In this document: one piece after another, positions 34,825 through 47,201 of the stretch
Layout: every line of letters starts with the position of its first letter
Numbering within the stretch: position 1 is the stretch's first letter
NCBI RefSeq assembly: GCF_003946605.1
Contig: NZ_RHOQ01000004.1
Location: forward strand, 174,112 to 238,111
DNA: 64,000 nucleotides
Source of the DNA: Companilactobacillus baiquanensis
GTDB taxonomy: Bacteria; Bacillota; Bacilli; Lactobacillales; Lactobacillaceae
Direction: 5' to 3'
Made by a program: the position numbers and the translations under genes
Notes under the pieces: model-generated
Database searches by the model: none
What the model saw: only the letters and a program-made list of their open reading frames with translations
What the model was told of the DNA's origin: nothing

Positions 34825-35958
34825 TTAATTCGCATTAAAAACATGTGAATTGAATTTACCATCGGTACGTGTTACGACTGACTGCTCTTGATCTACTGTT
34901 TGAATATTAATATCTAGATCAGCACTGGATGGTAAATATTTTTGAGCACTATTTTGCACAAATTGAGTAAAACTAGTTACCTGAGCTAGTCCATCAAATT
35001 GAGTATTGATAGTTATATCCATTGATTTAAGATTATTACCATCGTAATGAGCCTGTGCAGTTACACCTGACAAATTAGGGAAGTAGTCTTGAATATTAGA
35101 TTTAAAGTTTGAAAAGGCATCTGAATCACTACTGTTAATTGGCGTTTCGTCATTAACAGTTGGCAACATTTGATTCTTATAATTTAATGTCTTCCAATTT
35201 CCTAAATCTCCGCTCTTACTTACTGAATATTGGAAATATGTTCCACCAACTAATGTATCTTCTGGTGCAACTGAATAAAGACCAACAACGATTGGAATAT
35301 TGCCAACTTTATTCATCTTACGTAAACGTTTAACTACTTCTTTGGCGATTTTTTCACCTTGAGCTTTTTGCTCAGCTTCACTTATTGAAGTTTTAAAAGT
35401 AGCTCCGTATTGTTTCTTTTGATAATAATCAGTTTTATTAATGGCAATACCGATCGACATACCTGCTAATTTGTATTTACCATCTTGTTTTTGAAGATAA
35501 TCTTCTTCAAGCATTTGTTGCAAGTACATTGGATTACGTTTTGTTTCACTCTTCGAACCATTTGAGGCGGGATTAAGTCCAGTTGGATTACTCTTTGATT
35601 TTCTTTCTAACCATTTATTAACGACTGAACTTTTAAGAACTTGTCCTTCTTGGAAAGTGTAAGAATTAGTTGAGTATTCTTTTTTAGACAAACTCAATAG
35701 CCCACTTTCAAAACTACGACTGTTAAAAGCGTTGCTGTTATCAGCTGCCGTCAATCCTGAAATTGGACTAACCTTATATTTACCGTTACTCATTAAAACA
35801 TCGTATGATCCTGAATCAGAGGCATTTGATGTTTGAACAGAACTTTTACTGCTATCACTACCTCCGGATGAAAGACTAGAATCTTGCAAGTTTCCACAAC
35901 CAGCTAAAAGCAGTGAGCACAAAAATATCAACGCTGTAGATTTTATGACTTTTTTCAA
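34825..35958 (-). CDS. CamS family sex-pheromone-type lipoprotein
   Basis: A 377-residue lipoprotein. The signal peptide KKVIKSTALIFLCSLLLAGC ends in the lipobox LAGC; the mature part starts with a Ser/Asp-rich linker (about 25-50). The rest resembles CamS of staphylococci and enterococci (VVGLYSVAPEDTLVGGTYF), whose signal peptide in those species yields a sex pheromone. Translation is taken from TTG 35958 with AGGAG seven bases ahead, since ATG 35985 lies within the ligA end. The gene follows ligA as in related genomes. Confidence 0.85.
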   Translation of the reverse strand: MKKVIKSTALIFLCSLLLAGCGNLQDSSLSSGGSDSSKSSVQTSNASDSGSYDVLMSNGKYKVSPISGLTAADNSNAFNSRSFESGLLSLSKKEYSTNSYTFQEGQVLKSSVVNKWLERKSKSNPTGLNPASNGSKSETKRNPMYLQQMLEEDYLQKQDGKYKLAGMSIGIAINKTDYYQKKQYGATFKTSISEAEQKAQGEKIAKEVVKRLRKMNKVGNIPIVVGLYSVAPEDTLVGGTYFQYSVSKSGDLGNWKTLNYKNQMLPTVNDETPINSSDSDAFSNFKSNIQDYFPNLSGVTAQAHYDGNNLKSMDITINTQFDGLAQVTSFTQFVQNSAQKYLPSSADLDINIQTVDQEQSVVTRTDGKFNSHVFNAN

Positions 35959-35968
35959 AACTTTTCTC

Positions 35969-37996
<2,028 letters not shown>

Positions 37997-38004
37997 CTAC
38001 AAAA

Positions 38005-40248
38005 TTAGCTCTTCTTTTTAATAGGTGCATACTCTGCTAACAAACGCTTGATTCCTTCATTATCAAAAGCAATATCAAGTTCAGCGGCTTCACCTTCGCC
38101 ATTAACTTTAACAACGGTGCCTTCGCCCCACTTTTTGTGGATCACTTTATCGCCGATATTCCAACGAACCTTTTCTGCTCCTTGGGCACCGCTAGCTTTA
38201 GATTTTGCTTCAACCTTATAACTGGCATGAAGTGCTGATTCATGGCGACGTCTACTAAATGGTAGTTCATTTTCTTTAGAACGCATAGGAATACTACCAG
38301 CATTTTTATTAACTAATTCTAGATTATCTTCGCCGATTTCTTCAACGAATCGTGATATCTGATTATTTTGAAGTCGTCCATAAAGCATTCTGCTATATGC
38401 ATTAGTTAAATAAAGTATCTTTTCAGCTCTAGTAATACCAACATATGCTAGGCGGCGTTCTTCTTCTAGTTCTTCTTGCTTCATCAAAGCACGTGATAAT
38501 GGGAAAATACCTTCTTCCATACCAACTAAGAAAACAACTGGAAATTCCAATCCCTTAGCCGCATGCAAAGTCATTAAGGTAACTTCTTGTTGATCTTCTT
38601 CTAAGTCATCTTGATCACTAACTAAGGATAATTCAGTTAAAAATGACTCAAGTCTAGTCTCATCGATTTCTGGATCTGGTTCATAGCCTTGATCAAATTG
38701 AGTAGTTACGGTCAAAAGTTCTTGAATATTCTCAATTCTTGATTGAGATTCCAAATTATTTTGTTTCTTTAGTTCATCAACATAATCTGATTGTTCAAGT
38801 AATTGTTCCATTAAATCAGTCATTGAATTAGATTGTGCCATTTTAGTTAATTCATCGATCATCTTATAAAAATTACCAAAAGTTTTACGTGGCTTGGCAG
38901 CTAGTGGTGATAATTCGATATTTGCACAGGCTTCTAATAATGACCAGCTATGCTCATCAGCATAAGTTTGCAATTTTTCAATTGTCCCAGGCCCTATTCC
39001 ACGTTTAGGACTGTTGATCACACGTTGAAAACTCATTGAATCATCGTGATTAGCTACTAATCTCAAATAAGCTAAAATATCTTTAATTTCTTTACGATCA
39101 TAAAACTTATGTCCGCCAATGATCTTGTAAGGGATATTAGCAGAAAGCAATTTTTCTTCAAATGTACGTGACTGTGCATTAGTACGATAAAGAATCGCCA
39201 TATCACCATAATTGAAGTTCTTCAATAGTAGACTCTTTATTTGATCGACCACATAAAGAGCTTCATCAGTTTCATTTTGTCCACGATAAAGCTTGATCTT
39301 ATCGCCTTGTTTATTATCAGTCCATAATTCTTTAGGCTTACGATTTTCGTTATGATTAATAACTTGGTTAGCCGCATTCAAAATTGTTTTTGTGGAACGA
39401 TAATTTTGTTCCAATTTAATAGTTGTTGCTTCAGGATAATCTTCTTCAAAATTCATAATGTTTTTCATATTGGCACCACGCCAACCATAAATACTCTGAT
39501 CAGCATCACCAACGACACAAACATTACGATATTTAGCACCTAATTGTTTAACTAATTTATATTGAGCCTCGTTAGTATCCTGATACTCATCAACGTGAAT
39601 ATACTGGAATTTTTCTTGATAATATTCCAAAACATCAGGACATTGATCAAACAAAATATTAGTCTGCATAATTAAGTCATCAAAATCTAAGGCTTGATTA
39701 CGTTCCATTTCTTTTGTATAGGCGTCATAACAATTAGCGACAATTTGTTCAAAAGGTGATTTAGCATCTTGTGCGTAAGCTTCTGGAGTAACTAAATCAT
39801 TTTTAGCATTACTGATCGAAGCTAAAATAGCTCGCGGATCATAACGTTTAGGATCTAAATTCATACGATTGAGGATTTGTTTCATCAAAGTACGTTGTTC
39901 AGATGGATCAGAAATCGTAAATGAACGGGACTTTCCCATTTTATCTATATCACGTCTTAAAATACGCACACACAACGAATGAAAAGTAGATACCCAAACA
40001 TCATTTGCTGATTCATCTAGTAATTTTCCGATTCTTTCTTTCATTTCTTTGGCGGCTTTATTGGTAAAAGTAATTGCCAGAACATGCCACGGCATAACAT
40101 TTTTTTCTTCGATCAAAAAGGCTACACGGTGTGTCAAAACTCGAGTCTTTCCACTACCAGCACCCGCCATGATCAATAATGGGCCTTCGGTTGTTTTAAC
40201 AGCCTCTTTTTGCTCGGTATTTAAACCTTTTAACATAGTTTCATCCAA
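38005..40248 (-). CDS. pcrA: ATP-dependent DNA helicase PcrA (UvrD/Rep family)
   Basis: A 747-residue SF1A helicase that unwinds DNA 3' to 5' in repair and plasmid replication. Walker A IMAGAGSGKTRVL, Walker B HVDEYQDTNEAQY, motif III DADQSIYGWRGA, and late motifs LMTLHAAKGLEFPVVFLVG and EERRLAYVGITRAE are complete. The C-terminal Tudor-like tail is VIHKKWGEGTVVKV. TTG 40248 with GAGGG nine bases ahead is used as start; ATG 40236 is an alternative. It heads the pcrA-ligA-camS-gat block. Confidence 0.96.
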   Translation of the reverse strand: MDETMLKGLNTEQKEAVKTTEGPLLIMAGAGSGKTRVLTHRVAFLIEEKNVMPWHVLAITFTNKAAKEMKERIGKLLDESANDVWVSTFHSLCVRILRRDIDKMGKSRSFTISDPSEQRTLMKQILNRMNLDPKRYDPRAILASISNAKNDLVTPEAYAQDAKSPFEQIVANCYDAYTKEMERNQALDFDDLIMQTNILFDQCPDVLEYYQEKFQYIHVDEYQDTNEAQYKLVKQLGAKYRNVCVVGDADQSIYGWRGANMKNIMNFEEDYPEATTIKLEQNYRSTKTILNAANQVINHNENRKPKELWTDNKQGDKIKLYRGQNETDEALYVVDQIKSLLLKNFNYGDMAILYRTNAQSRTFEEKLLSANIPYKIIGGHKFYDRKEIKDILAYLRLVANHDDSMSFQRVINSPKRGIGPGTIEKLQTYADEHSWSLLEACANIELSPLAAKPRKTFGNFYKMIDELTKMAQSNSMTDLMEQLLEQSDYVDELKKQNNLESQSRIENIQELLTVTTQFDQGYEPDPEIDETRLESFLTELSLVSDQDDLEEDQQEVTLMTLHAAKGLEFPVVFLVGMEEGIFPLSRALMKQEELEEERRLAYVGITRAEKILYLTNAYSRMLYGRLQNNQISRFVEEIGEDNLELVNKNAGSIPMRSKENELPFSRRRHESALHASYKVEAKSKASGAQGAEKVRWNIGDKVIHKKWGEGTVVKVNGEGEAAELDIAFDNEGIKRLLAEYAPIKKKS

Positions 40249-40369
40249 TTTTATAAACCCTCAAATCCTTAATATATCAACGTTTACTGAAAACATTCAT
40301 TTTACATTGTAGCAAATTTTTCATAACAATAATACTAACATGGATTTTATACCTGCGTTTAAAACGACA

Positions 40370-40430
40370 AAACAGACCTAGTGATCCAAAATTGGATTAA
40401 TAGGTCTGTTTGTATCACTCGAAAGCTGAA
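40370..40430. terminator. terminator of purB and partial copy of the palindromic element
   Basis: CAGACCTA..ATCC / GGAT..TAGGTCTG with an AATTTT loop, followed by TTTTG on the minus strand, ends the purB transcript. The sequence around it (TTTAAAAC, ATCCAAAATTGGATTA, and CACTCGAAAGCT at 40417-40427) resembles copy A at 7340-7405, so it looks like a shortened relative. Confidence 0.65.
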
Positions 40431-40459
40431 TATTTTTGTTCTTCTTTCAAGCTAATATT

Positions 40460-41755
40460 TTATTCTAAACCAACTCGTTTAAAAATATTATCGATATTTC
40501 TTAAATGCCAATGATAATCAAATGCATCATCAAGATCTTCTTTTGAAAGTCTATCAGTTACTCGATCGTCATCTTCTAGCAAAGTACGAAAATCTTTTTG
40601 TTCGTCCCAAACTTTAGCGGTCATCGGTTGAACAATATCATAGGCTGCTTCTCGACTAAGTCCTTTTTCAACTAATTTCAAAAGAACTCTTTGTGAATAG
40701 ATCAATCCATGAGTTAAGTTCATATTTTCTAGCATCTTATCTGGGAAAACGGTTAGATTCTCAACAATTTTAGTAAATCTAACCAAAATATAATCTAATA
40801 ATTCTGTTGAATCAGGAATAATGATTCTTTCAGCTGAACTATGAGAGATATCACGTTCATGCCACAAAGGAATATCTTCTAGGGCTGTAAAAGCGTGACC
40901 TTTTATCACTCTAGCAAGACCTGTAACATTTTCTGATCCGATAGGATTGCGTTTATGAGGCATTGCAGATGAACCTTTTTGACCAGCAGCAAAAAATTCT
41001 TCAGCTTCTCTTACTTCGGTTCTTTGCAAATGACGGATTTCTAAAGCAAAACGTTCGATCGATGTTGCAACCAAAGCCATTGTCTGAACGTATTCTGCAT
41101 GCAGATCTCTTGGTAATACTTGTGTTGAAATTTCTTGTGGTCGAATACCTAATTTATTGCAGACAAAAGCTTCAACTTCAGGTGGAACATTAGCAAAACT
41201 ACCAACTGCCCCACTGATCTTACCAGCTTCAACACCTTTAGCAGCATGTTCAAAACGTTCAATATCACGTTTTATTTCAGAATACCAATTGGCAAGCACT
41301 AACCCAAAAGTTGTAGGTTCCGCGTGAACACCGTGAGTACGTCCTATCATAACTGTGTCTTTATACTTTAGCGCTTTTTTCCCAACTACATCTAAAAAGT
41401 GTTGTAAATCTTGACGAATAATGTCATTGGCTTGTTTCATCAAATATCCATAAGCTGTATCAACAACATCGGTAGAAGTTAATCCAAAATGGACCCACTT
41501 TTTTTCATCGCCTAAATATTTAGAAACATCTCTAGTAAATGCAACAACATCATGTTTAGTTATTTTTTCTAATTCTTGAATTTCAGTTACATCGAATTTA
41601 GCATTCTCAGCAACTTTTTTGGCATCTTCAGCAGGGATCTCACCTTGCTTACTCCAAGCTTCAACTGCGGCAACTTCAACCTCTAGCCAAGCTTGGTATT
41701 TATTTTTATCAGTCCAAATAGGTTTCATAGTTTTGGTTACATATCTATCAATCAT
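40460..41755 (-). CDS. purB: adenylosuccinate lyase
   Basis: A 431-residue fumarase/aspartase-superfamily lyase, used twice in purine synthesis (SAICAR to AICAR; adenylosuccinate to AMP). Conserved blocks: [32 protein letters not shown], the catalytic-Ser loop [20 protein letters not shown], and [14 protein letters not shown]. It is translated right after the PurK-like gene, three bases between them, with an SD (GGAGAG) inside that gene's end. A terminator follows. The identification is firm. Confidence 0.97.
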   Translation of the reverse strand: MIDRYVTKTMKPIWTDKNKYQAWLEVEVAAVEAWSKQGEIPAEDAKKVAENAKFDVTEIQELEKITKHDVVAFTRDVSKYLGDEKKWVHFGLTSTDVVDTAYGYLMKQANDIIRQDLQHFLDVVGKKALKYKDTVMIGRTHGVHAEPTTFGLVLANWYSEIKRDIERFEHAAKGVEAGKISGAVGSFANVPPEVEAFVCNKLGIRPQEISTQVLPRDLHAEYVQTMALVATSIERFALEIRHLQRTEVREAEEFFAAGQKGSSAMPHKRNPIGSENVTGLARVIKGHAFTALEDIPLWHERDISHSSAERIIIPDSTELLDYILVRFTKIVENLTVFPDKMLENMNLTHGLIYSQRVLLKLVEKGLSREAAYDIVQPMTAKVWDEQKDFRTLLEDDDRVTDRLSKEDLDDAFDYHWHLRNIDNIFKRVGLE

Positions 41756-41758
41756 AAG

Positions 41759-42889
41759 TTACTCTACTCTCCAAATTTTAGTTGATAAAATATCTTCTCT
41801 TAGATCCTCATCGTCATCTGAAACAACCGAGATATATCCAACATCCCTAGCCGCATCATTTTTAGCTTTGAAACCTGTATAATAATTAAATTTCCATTGA
41901 GCTTTTTCCTGCAGTAAATCTAAACTCTGAGGCAAATTACCTTCAATTATCTTCAAAGTAGCAGCATTTATCAATGGATAAATTTCTGGAATAGGCCAAT
42001 CACAAATTGCACGAATATGTAATTCAAACTGTGATACACCGGTAGCATCTTGATAAACATTGGCAGAATAATTGATACCTGGGAAAATACGTTTTACATA
42101 TAAGACCCCACTATCAGAAATTATGAAACCAATACCAAAAATACCAACATATTCAATATTATTCGCAATTATTAATGCAACTCTTTGAATTTCGGCTTCA
42201 ACCTCTGGATCATTCTTTTTGTAAAGATATGAACTCATCAAATGCGAGCCGTCATAAACTTCTCTGATCATTGGGAAAGTATGGATCTTACCATTCTTAC
42301 TCTTGCTGACCATGATCGAATACTCTTCTTTAGTATCGATCCAAGCTTCAAGAATATAAGTTCCATTTGCCAAAAGGTTTTGAACATGTTCAACATCTGA
42401 TTCATTGTAAAGTACATGCCGTCTTAGAACACTTTGATTCTTTTGGATCGGTTTGATCATACATGGAAAGCCAATTTCCTCAACCGCCTTTTTTATATCA
42501 TCAACAGTGACGATCGAAAAAAATGGTGGCACATTTATTTTTAATGAATTTAAAAAAGTTCGTTCAATATAACGGTCTTGGACAATAGCCAGCATATTTG
42601 AACCTTGAACAACATTGAATTCCTTTTCCAAACTTTCCAAAATATCACTATCAAAGTTTTCATCCATATATAACAGAAGATCACTTCTATGGCCCAGCTC
42701 TGTTAAGTTAGCACTGTCCTCTAAATCACCGATTAAGTAAGCATCAGCCGCTTGAGTAGCGATATCATCATCTTCATTTGTCAAAAGAACAGTTCTAAAA
42801 CCCATACGCTTTGCTTCTAGCTCAAACAGATATGTTTCACTGCCACCGCCGATTATTCCCAGAGTTTTACCGGGCGCAATAAAAGTCAT
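41759..42889 (-). CDS. PurK-like ATP-grasp protein, diverged
   Basis: A 376-residue ATP-grasp protein resembling N5-carboxyaminoimidazole ribonucleotide synthase (PurK): PGKTLGIIGGGSETYLFELE at the start, FPCMIKPIQKNQSVLRRH in the ATP-binding part, and GVSQFELHIRAICDWPIPEI near the end. Yet PurK signatures are altered: GGGQLGRM is GGGSETYL, the glycine-rich GYDGKGQ loop is replaced by KNQSVLRR, and the PRPHNSGH segment is RIFPGINYSANVY. It sits between xpt and purB and is coupled to purB. It may be an active paralogue with changed specificity, or a regulatory or decayed copy. The ordinary PurK, if any, would be elsewhere. Confidence 0.75.
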   Translation of the reverse strand: MTFIAPGKTLGIIGGGSETYLFELEAKRMGFRTVLLTNEDDDIATQAADAYLIGDLEDSANLTELGHRSDLLLYMDENFDSDILESLEKEFNVVQGSNMLAIVQDRYIERTFLNSLKINVPPFFSIVTVDDIKKAVEEIGFPCMIKPIQKNQSVLRRHVLYNESDVEHVQNLLANGTYILEAWIDTKEEYSIMVSKSKNGKIHTFPMIREVYDGSHLMSSYLYKKNDPEVEAEIQRVALIIANNIEYVGIFGIGFIISDSGVLYVKRIFPGINYSANVYQDATGVSQFELHIRAICDWPIPEIYPLINAATLKIIEGNLPQSLDLLQEKAQWKFNYYTGFKAKNDAARDVGYISVVSDDDEDLREDILSTKIWRVE

Positions 42890-42909
42890 AAATCCACCTT
42901 CCTAAATAG

Positions 42910-43518
<609 letters not shown>

Positions 43519-43543
43519 TTAGAGTCTATCATATTTTCCTTTT

Positions 43544-44179
43544 TCACTTGATACCTTCATCGTATTTTTTTAGATTATATTTCTGAATAACACGAATAAT
43601 TTTGGTCGTATAGCCAGGATCGGTCGCATATCCGTCCGTTTGCAGTGCCACGGCTGCTTCTATGTAATCTTTAGAATGAATAACTTGCTGATATTGCTGG
43701 GAATTCCAAGTCGTCCCATTAACTAATAATTCAGCATGATCTTTCATCGATTCACGATAATCCGAATAAACTCTAAAACGACCGTTGATAGTTACCCACT
43801 GACCATTAGTATATTCTTTAGTTTGTAAAACTTTAGTGTTATCAGGGTTGGTTCCCTTAACGCCAAAATAGTTATTATAGTCTTTTGCTAAGGTACTATT
43901 CCCCCAGTCACTTTCCAAAATAGCTTGAGCAATAGTAATACTAGGTAAAACACCATACTCTTTTCCTAGATAAATTGCATACGGTGCGACTTTTTTGACA
44001 AAACTATTATGTTCAGTTTCAACTTGTTGTGTTTGAGCTTCTTGTCGATACTCTTGATATCTGTGATATCCAAAAATTCCTGCACCCATTAAAATAACTA
44101 TCGTCAAAAAAATAATCAGAGGTTGGTTGTATTTAGTTTTACGACGTTTACGCCGGATATAATTTCTTCTTTGCGGCAA
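43544..44179 (-). CDS. N-acetylglucosaminidase, GH73 family wall hydrolase
   Basis: A 211-residue peptidoglycan hydrolase. A strongly basic N-terminus (RRNYIRRKRRKTKYNQ) precedes one membrane helix (PLIIFLTIVILMGAGIFGYH). The GH73 glucosaminidase domain follows with SITIAQAILESDWGNS (the catalytic-type Glu), LAKDYNNYFGVKG and YRESMKDHAELLVNG. TTG 44179 with AAAGGACTT ahead is taken as start, because the frame to 44290 would overlap the divergent gene. It likely acts at the cell surface in daughter-cell separation. Confidence 0.85.
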   Translation of the reverse strand: MPQRRNYIRRKRRKTKYNQPLIIFLTIVILMGAGIFGYHRYQEYRQEAQTQQVETEHNSFVKKVAPYAIYLGKEYGVLPSITIAQAILESDWGNSTLAKDYNNYFGVKGTNPDNTKVLQTKEYTNGQWVTINGRFRVYSDYRESMKDHAELLVNGTTWNSQQYQQVIHSKDYIEAAVALQTDGYATDPGYTTKIIRVIQKYNLKKYDEGIK

Positions 44180-44270
44180 TCTCTTAAGTCCTTTTTTGTT
44201 ATTGTTATCATTATAGCCGATAGTTTTGAAAAAATTATGACAAAATAAAATTAAAAGACGGGAGTTCACT

Positions 44271-44564
44271 ATGATGTTAGAAAAAATCAATCAAACTTTA
44301 TCAACAATAATTGATCCTGATATGCAGATAGATATTGTCAATTTAGGACTAATCTACAATATTGAGGTAACTAAAACAACTTGTATGATTACGATGACCA
44401 TGCCAACTAGAAGCTGTCAATATGGTGAAAGTATCGTTTCAAAAATAAAAAAAGCCATCGAAGACCTCGACGGCATAACTACTTGTAATATTAATTTAGT
44501 TTGGGACCCTATTTGGACTAAAGACAAAATGTCTAAATTAGCTCGTTTGTCTTTGGGTGTGTAA
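44271..44564 (+). CDS. MIP18/DUF59 family iron-sulphur assembly factor
   Basis: A 97-residue protein of the MIP18/PaaD-like (SufT-type) family, which helps insert Fe-S clusters. IIDPDMQIDIVNLGLIYNIE is the family's N-terminal block, and MPTRSCQYGESI carries the usually conserved cysteine region. The end LVWDPIWTKDKMSKLARLSLG is characteristic. AGACGGGAG is the SD before ATG. It converges with the MFS gene, their 3' ends overlapping by 27 bases. Single gene, no operon partner. Confidence 0.88.
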   Translation: MMLEKINQTLSTIIDPDMQIDIVNLGLIYNIEVTKTTCMITMTMPTRSCQYGESIVSKIKKAIEDLDGITTCNINLVWDPIWTKDKMSKLARLSLGV

Positions 44565-45734
44565 ACGATAGTACAAGATCCAGCCTAATAAAGCGACTAC
44601 CTCAACTAGTGCGCCAAATAAAAATATTGCTTTATAACCAAAACCGGTTGAAATAATAGCAGCACAGATCGGACCAATAACACTTCCCATAGATTGGGCA
44701 GATTGATTGAAACTAAAAATACGTCCAAAAATAAAACTAGGAACAGTTTGTACAGTCATAACTTGTAATGCTGGCAAAAGTGCCGCATCTGTAATTCCCA
44801 CTAGTAATCTAAAAAAGGCTAACTGCCAAATATTTTCAACTAAACTAGTCATTACTAGACATACAATCGCTAAGCTCATAAAGATGATCAGACTCTTTTG
44901 AGCCCCAATACGATCCAATATACCACCAACTAAGCCAGCCATTATAATTGTTGCAAGCCCCGGCATTGCCGCGACTAGCCCCGTAGTAATATTAAGATTA
45001 TATCCAACCGGTAAAAGCTCTTTAACTAATAAACTGATCATTGGTGTGACTGATGCGATTGTTGCTTGAATAGCCAAAAAACTAGTCAATAAGACTGCAA
45101 AAAAATCCCAGCCGATTTGTTTCATTTCTGGTTTTAATGGTTTAAGTTCTGATTTAGAAATTGGCGTAAAGTCTTCTTTTACCCACACTAAAGTGGTTAA
45201 AAAGACCATTGCCATAACACAACTCGTAACAAAGAAAGCTGCTCGATAACTTGTTATCGCAACCAAAAATCCGCCAATAACTGGACCTACCAAAGTTCCA
45301 GTTATGCTTCCAGTAACCAGCTTGCTCATCGCTTTTCCACGAATATTGTCGGGAACACTGGTTGATATAAGTGCATTGGCGTTGTTAATATACCCCGAAA
45401 AAACACCTTGCAAGCTTCTAAATAATAATACGTACCACACATTCGGGGCTAGACCTACTAAAAGAATAGTTAATGTCATCATTCCAGAGGCCCGCAAACA
45501 CATCAGTTTGCGGCCTTTTTGATCAGCCAATTTACCCCATAAGGGAGCCGCTAGTGCTTTAAATAAATATGTTAATGAAAATGCTAGGGCACCATACATA
45601 TTGCTTTGAGACCGGGTAAATTCCCCCAGTGTATCTATATACAGCACCATAAAAGGTAAAGTTATCGCATTACCCATATCAGTAAGCATACTTCCAAACC
45701 ACAAAACTCTAAAATTTCTTTTCCAATTCTCCAT
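44538..45734 (-). CDS. MFS transporter, multidrug-efflux type
   Basis: A 398-residue major facilitator with about 12 hydrophobic helices. Motif A is GKLADQKGRKLMC between helices 2 and 3, the helix-4 arginine is in FRSLQGVFSGYINNANALIS, and motif C is GTLVGPVIGGFLVAI. It resembles MdtG/YfmO-type pumps. ATG 45734 is preceded by GGGGTG. The substrate is unknown. It stands alone, with the cold-shock gene upstream in the same direction but behind its own terminator. Confidence 0.88.
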   Translation of the reverse strand: MENWKRNFRVLWFGSMLTDMGNAITLPFMVLYIDTLGEFTRSQSNMYGALAFSLTYLFKALAAPLWGKLADQKGRKLMCLRASGMMTLTILLVGLAPNVWYVLLFRSLQGVFSGYINNANALISTSVPDNIRGKAMSKLVTGSITGTLVGPVIGGFLVAITSYRAAFFVTSCVMAMVFLTTLVWVKEDFTPISKSELKPLKPEMKQIGWDFFAVLLTSFLAIQATIASVTPMISLLVKELLPVGYNLNITTGLVAAMPGLATIIMAGLVGGILDRIGAQKSLIIFMSLAIVCLVMTSLVENIWQLAFFRLLVGITDAALLPALQVMTVQTVPSFIFGRIFSFNQSAQSMGSVIGPICAAIISTGFGYKAIFLFGALVEVVALLGWILYYRLHTQRQTS

Positions 45735-45838
45735 TAAAACACCCCGCATGAAAAATATTTTAAAATAATTATGTGTATGGATTGTTTTGTTTTTGTAAAT
45801 TTATGGTTTAGAAAAAAACACGACAATTTTTTGAGCAC

Positions 45839-45871
45839 GAAAAAAGCCGACTCATAAGAGTCGACTTTCAA
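45839..45871 (-). terminator. terminator of the cold-shock gene
   Basis: AGTCGACTC / GAGTCGGCT with a TTAT loop and seven Ts, right after the csp stop codon. Confidence 0.88.
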
Positions 45872-45888
45872 AACATTATTATAAGTTA

Positions 45889-46089
45889 TTATGCCTTAAC
45901 AACGTTTGATGCTTGTGGTCCGCGATCGCTATCTTCGATATCGAATGTAACGGCTTGACCTTCTTCCAAAGTCTTGTAACCGTCGCCTTGGATTGCTGAG
46001 AAATGTACGAATACATCACTACCATCCTCGCGAGTAATAAAACCATAACCTTTTTCGGCGTTAAACCATTTAACTGTTCCGTGTTCCAT
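45889..46089 (-). CDS. csp: cold-shock protein
   Basis: A 66-residue OB-fold RNA chaperone. RNP1 (KGYGFIT) and RNP2 (VFVHF) are intact, with the usual [11 protein letters not shown] start and PQASNVVKA end. Such proteins bind single-stranded RNA and melt secondary structure at low temperature. The SD AGGAGGAACAGTCTG is strong. A long leader (over 100 bases, with AATGGTT repeats) precedes it, as is common for cold-shock mRNAs. Confidence 0.95.
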   Translation of the reverse strand: MEHGTVKWFNAEKGYGFITREDGSDVFVHFSAIQGDGYKTLEEGQAVTFDIEDSDRGPQASNVVKA

Positions 46090-46167
46090 CAGACTGTTCC
46101 TCCTGATAATTCATATATTTGTGCATTATTTCGTGGTACATCATGGAAGAAAGTCTTCAGAAACCAA

Positions 46168-46190
46168 AACCATTCGAACCATTAACCATT
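46168..46190 (-). repeat. AATGGTT repeats in the csp leader region
   Basis: On the minus strand AATGGTT occurs three times within 23 bases, two of them directly adjacent. It lies about 80 bases before the csp start codon, in the probable 5' leader. Confidence 0.4.
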
Positions 46191-46271
46191 CAAAAATACA
46201 ACATTTATAATAACATGGATTTTAGCTCTTTACAATCATTACGGAGCAAACTCCTAAAATAATTCGGATTT

Positions 46272-47183
46272 TTAAAATTTTACCTGATTATGATAAGGGA
46301 TAGAATTCTGTGCTCCCTTTTCTTGAACGGTGATTGAAGAAGCCTTATTAGCAAATCTCATTGCACCTTCAATATTGTCCAATTCTTTATGCAATTGGGA
46401 AGCTAAGTAACCGATAAACGTATCACCAGCAGCTGTCGTATCGATTGCTTTAACCTTGAAAGCATCAACAAAACCGATACTTCTATCTTCGAGTGAATAA
46501 AATGAACCCTTAGAACCAACCGTGATCAAAACGATACCCACGCCCATATCATGCATCTTATCTGCCGCTTGTCTCATTGAATCCAAATCAACAACTTTAA
46601 CATCAGTAATAGCCTCGGCCTCAGTTTCATTAGGAGCAATAATATCAGTCAGCTTTAATAGTTCTACTGGGATATCCTTTTTAGCTGGAGCTGGATTTAG
46701 GATCGTTAGTACATTATTATCTTTAGCGATTTTAAATGCTTTAGTGATGGCAGGAACCGGAACTTCAAATTGGGCGATCAAACAATCGGCCTCACTAATT
46801 GTACTAGCCGCTTCATCAATATCATCAGCAGTAATTGTCTGATTAGCACCTCCATATATCAAAATACTATTTTGACCATGTTCGTCTAATAGTATATATG
46901 CTTTACCAGTTCCAGCTTCATTATCCATCGTTACGTTATCGATATTAAGACCGTCTTTTTTAAAAGTATCCATCATAAAATCGGCAGCATGATCTTTACC
47001 AATCTTAGCTATAAAAGAAGTCTCAGATCCAGCACGAACGGCTGCGATGGCCTGGTTAGCACCTTTACCGCCGCCCGCAATAGAACGGTCATGCATCGCC
47101 ATAGTTTCGCCGGGTAATGGCAAACGGTCAATATTTAAAATTGTATCAATGTTAATTGATCCTAATACAACTATTTTTTTCAT
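46272..47183 (-). CDS. rbsK: ribokinase
   Basis: A 303-residue PfkB-family kinase that phosphorylates ribose to ribose-5-phosphate. IVVLGSINIDTILNIDRLP at the start, GGGKGANQAIAAVRAGSE (substrate site) and DTTAAGDTFIGYLA (catalytic Asp and anion hole) are all present. ATG 47183 follows GAGGGATTTAT. It is 18 bases after rbsD and forms an operon with it. No dedicated ribose transporter or RbsR lies within the window. Confidence 0.95.
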   Translation of the reverse strand: MKKIVVLGSINIDTILNIDRLPLPGETMAMHDRSIAGGGKGANQAIAAVRAGSETSFIAKIGKDHAADFMMDTFKKDGLNIDNVTMDNEAGTGKAYILLDEHGQNSILIYGGANQTITADDIDEAASTISEADCLIAQFEVPVPAITKAFKIAKDNNVLTILNPAPAKKDIPVELLKLTDIIAPNETEAEAITDVKVVDLDSMRQAADKMHDMGVGIVLITVGSKGSFYSLEDRSIGFVDAFKVKAIDTTAAGDTFIGYLASQLHKELDNIEGAMRFANKASSITVQEKGAQNSIPYHNQVKF

Positions 47184-47201
47184 ATAAATCCCTCTCAATA
47201 A

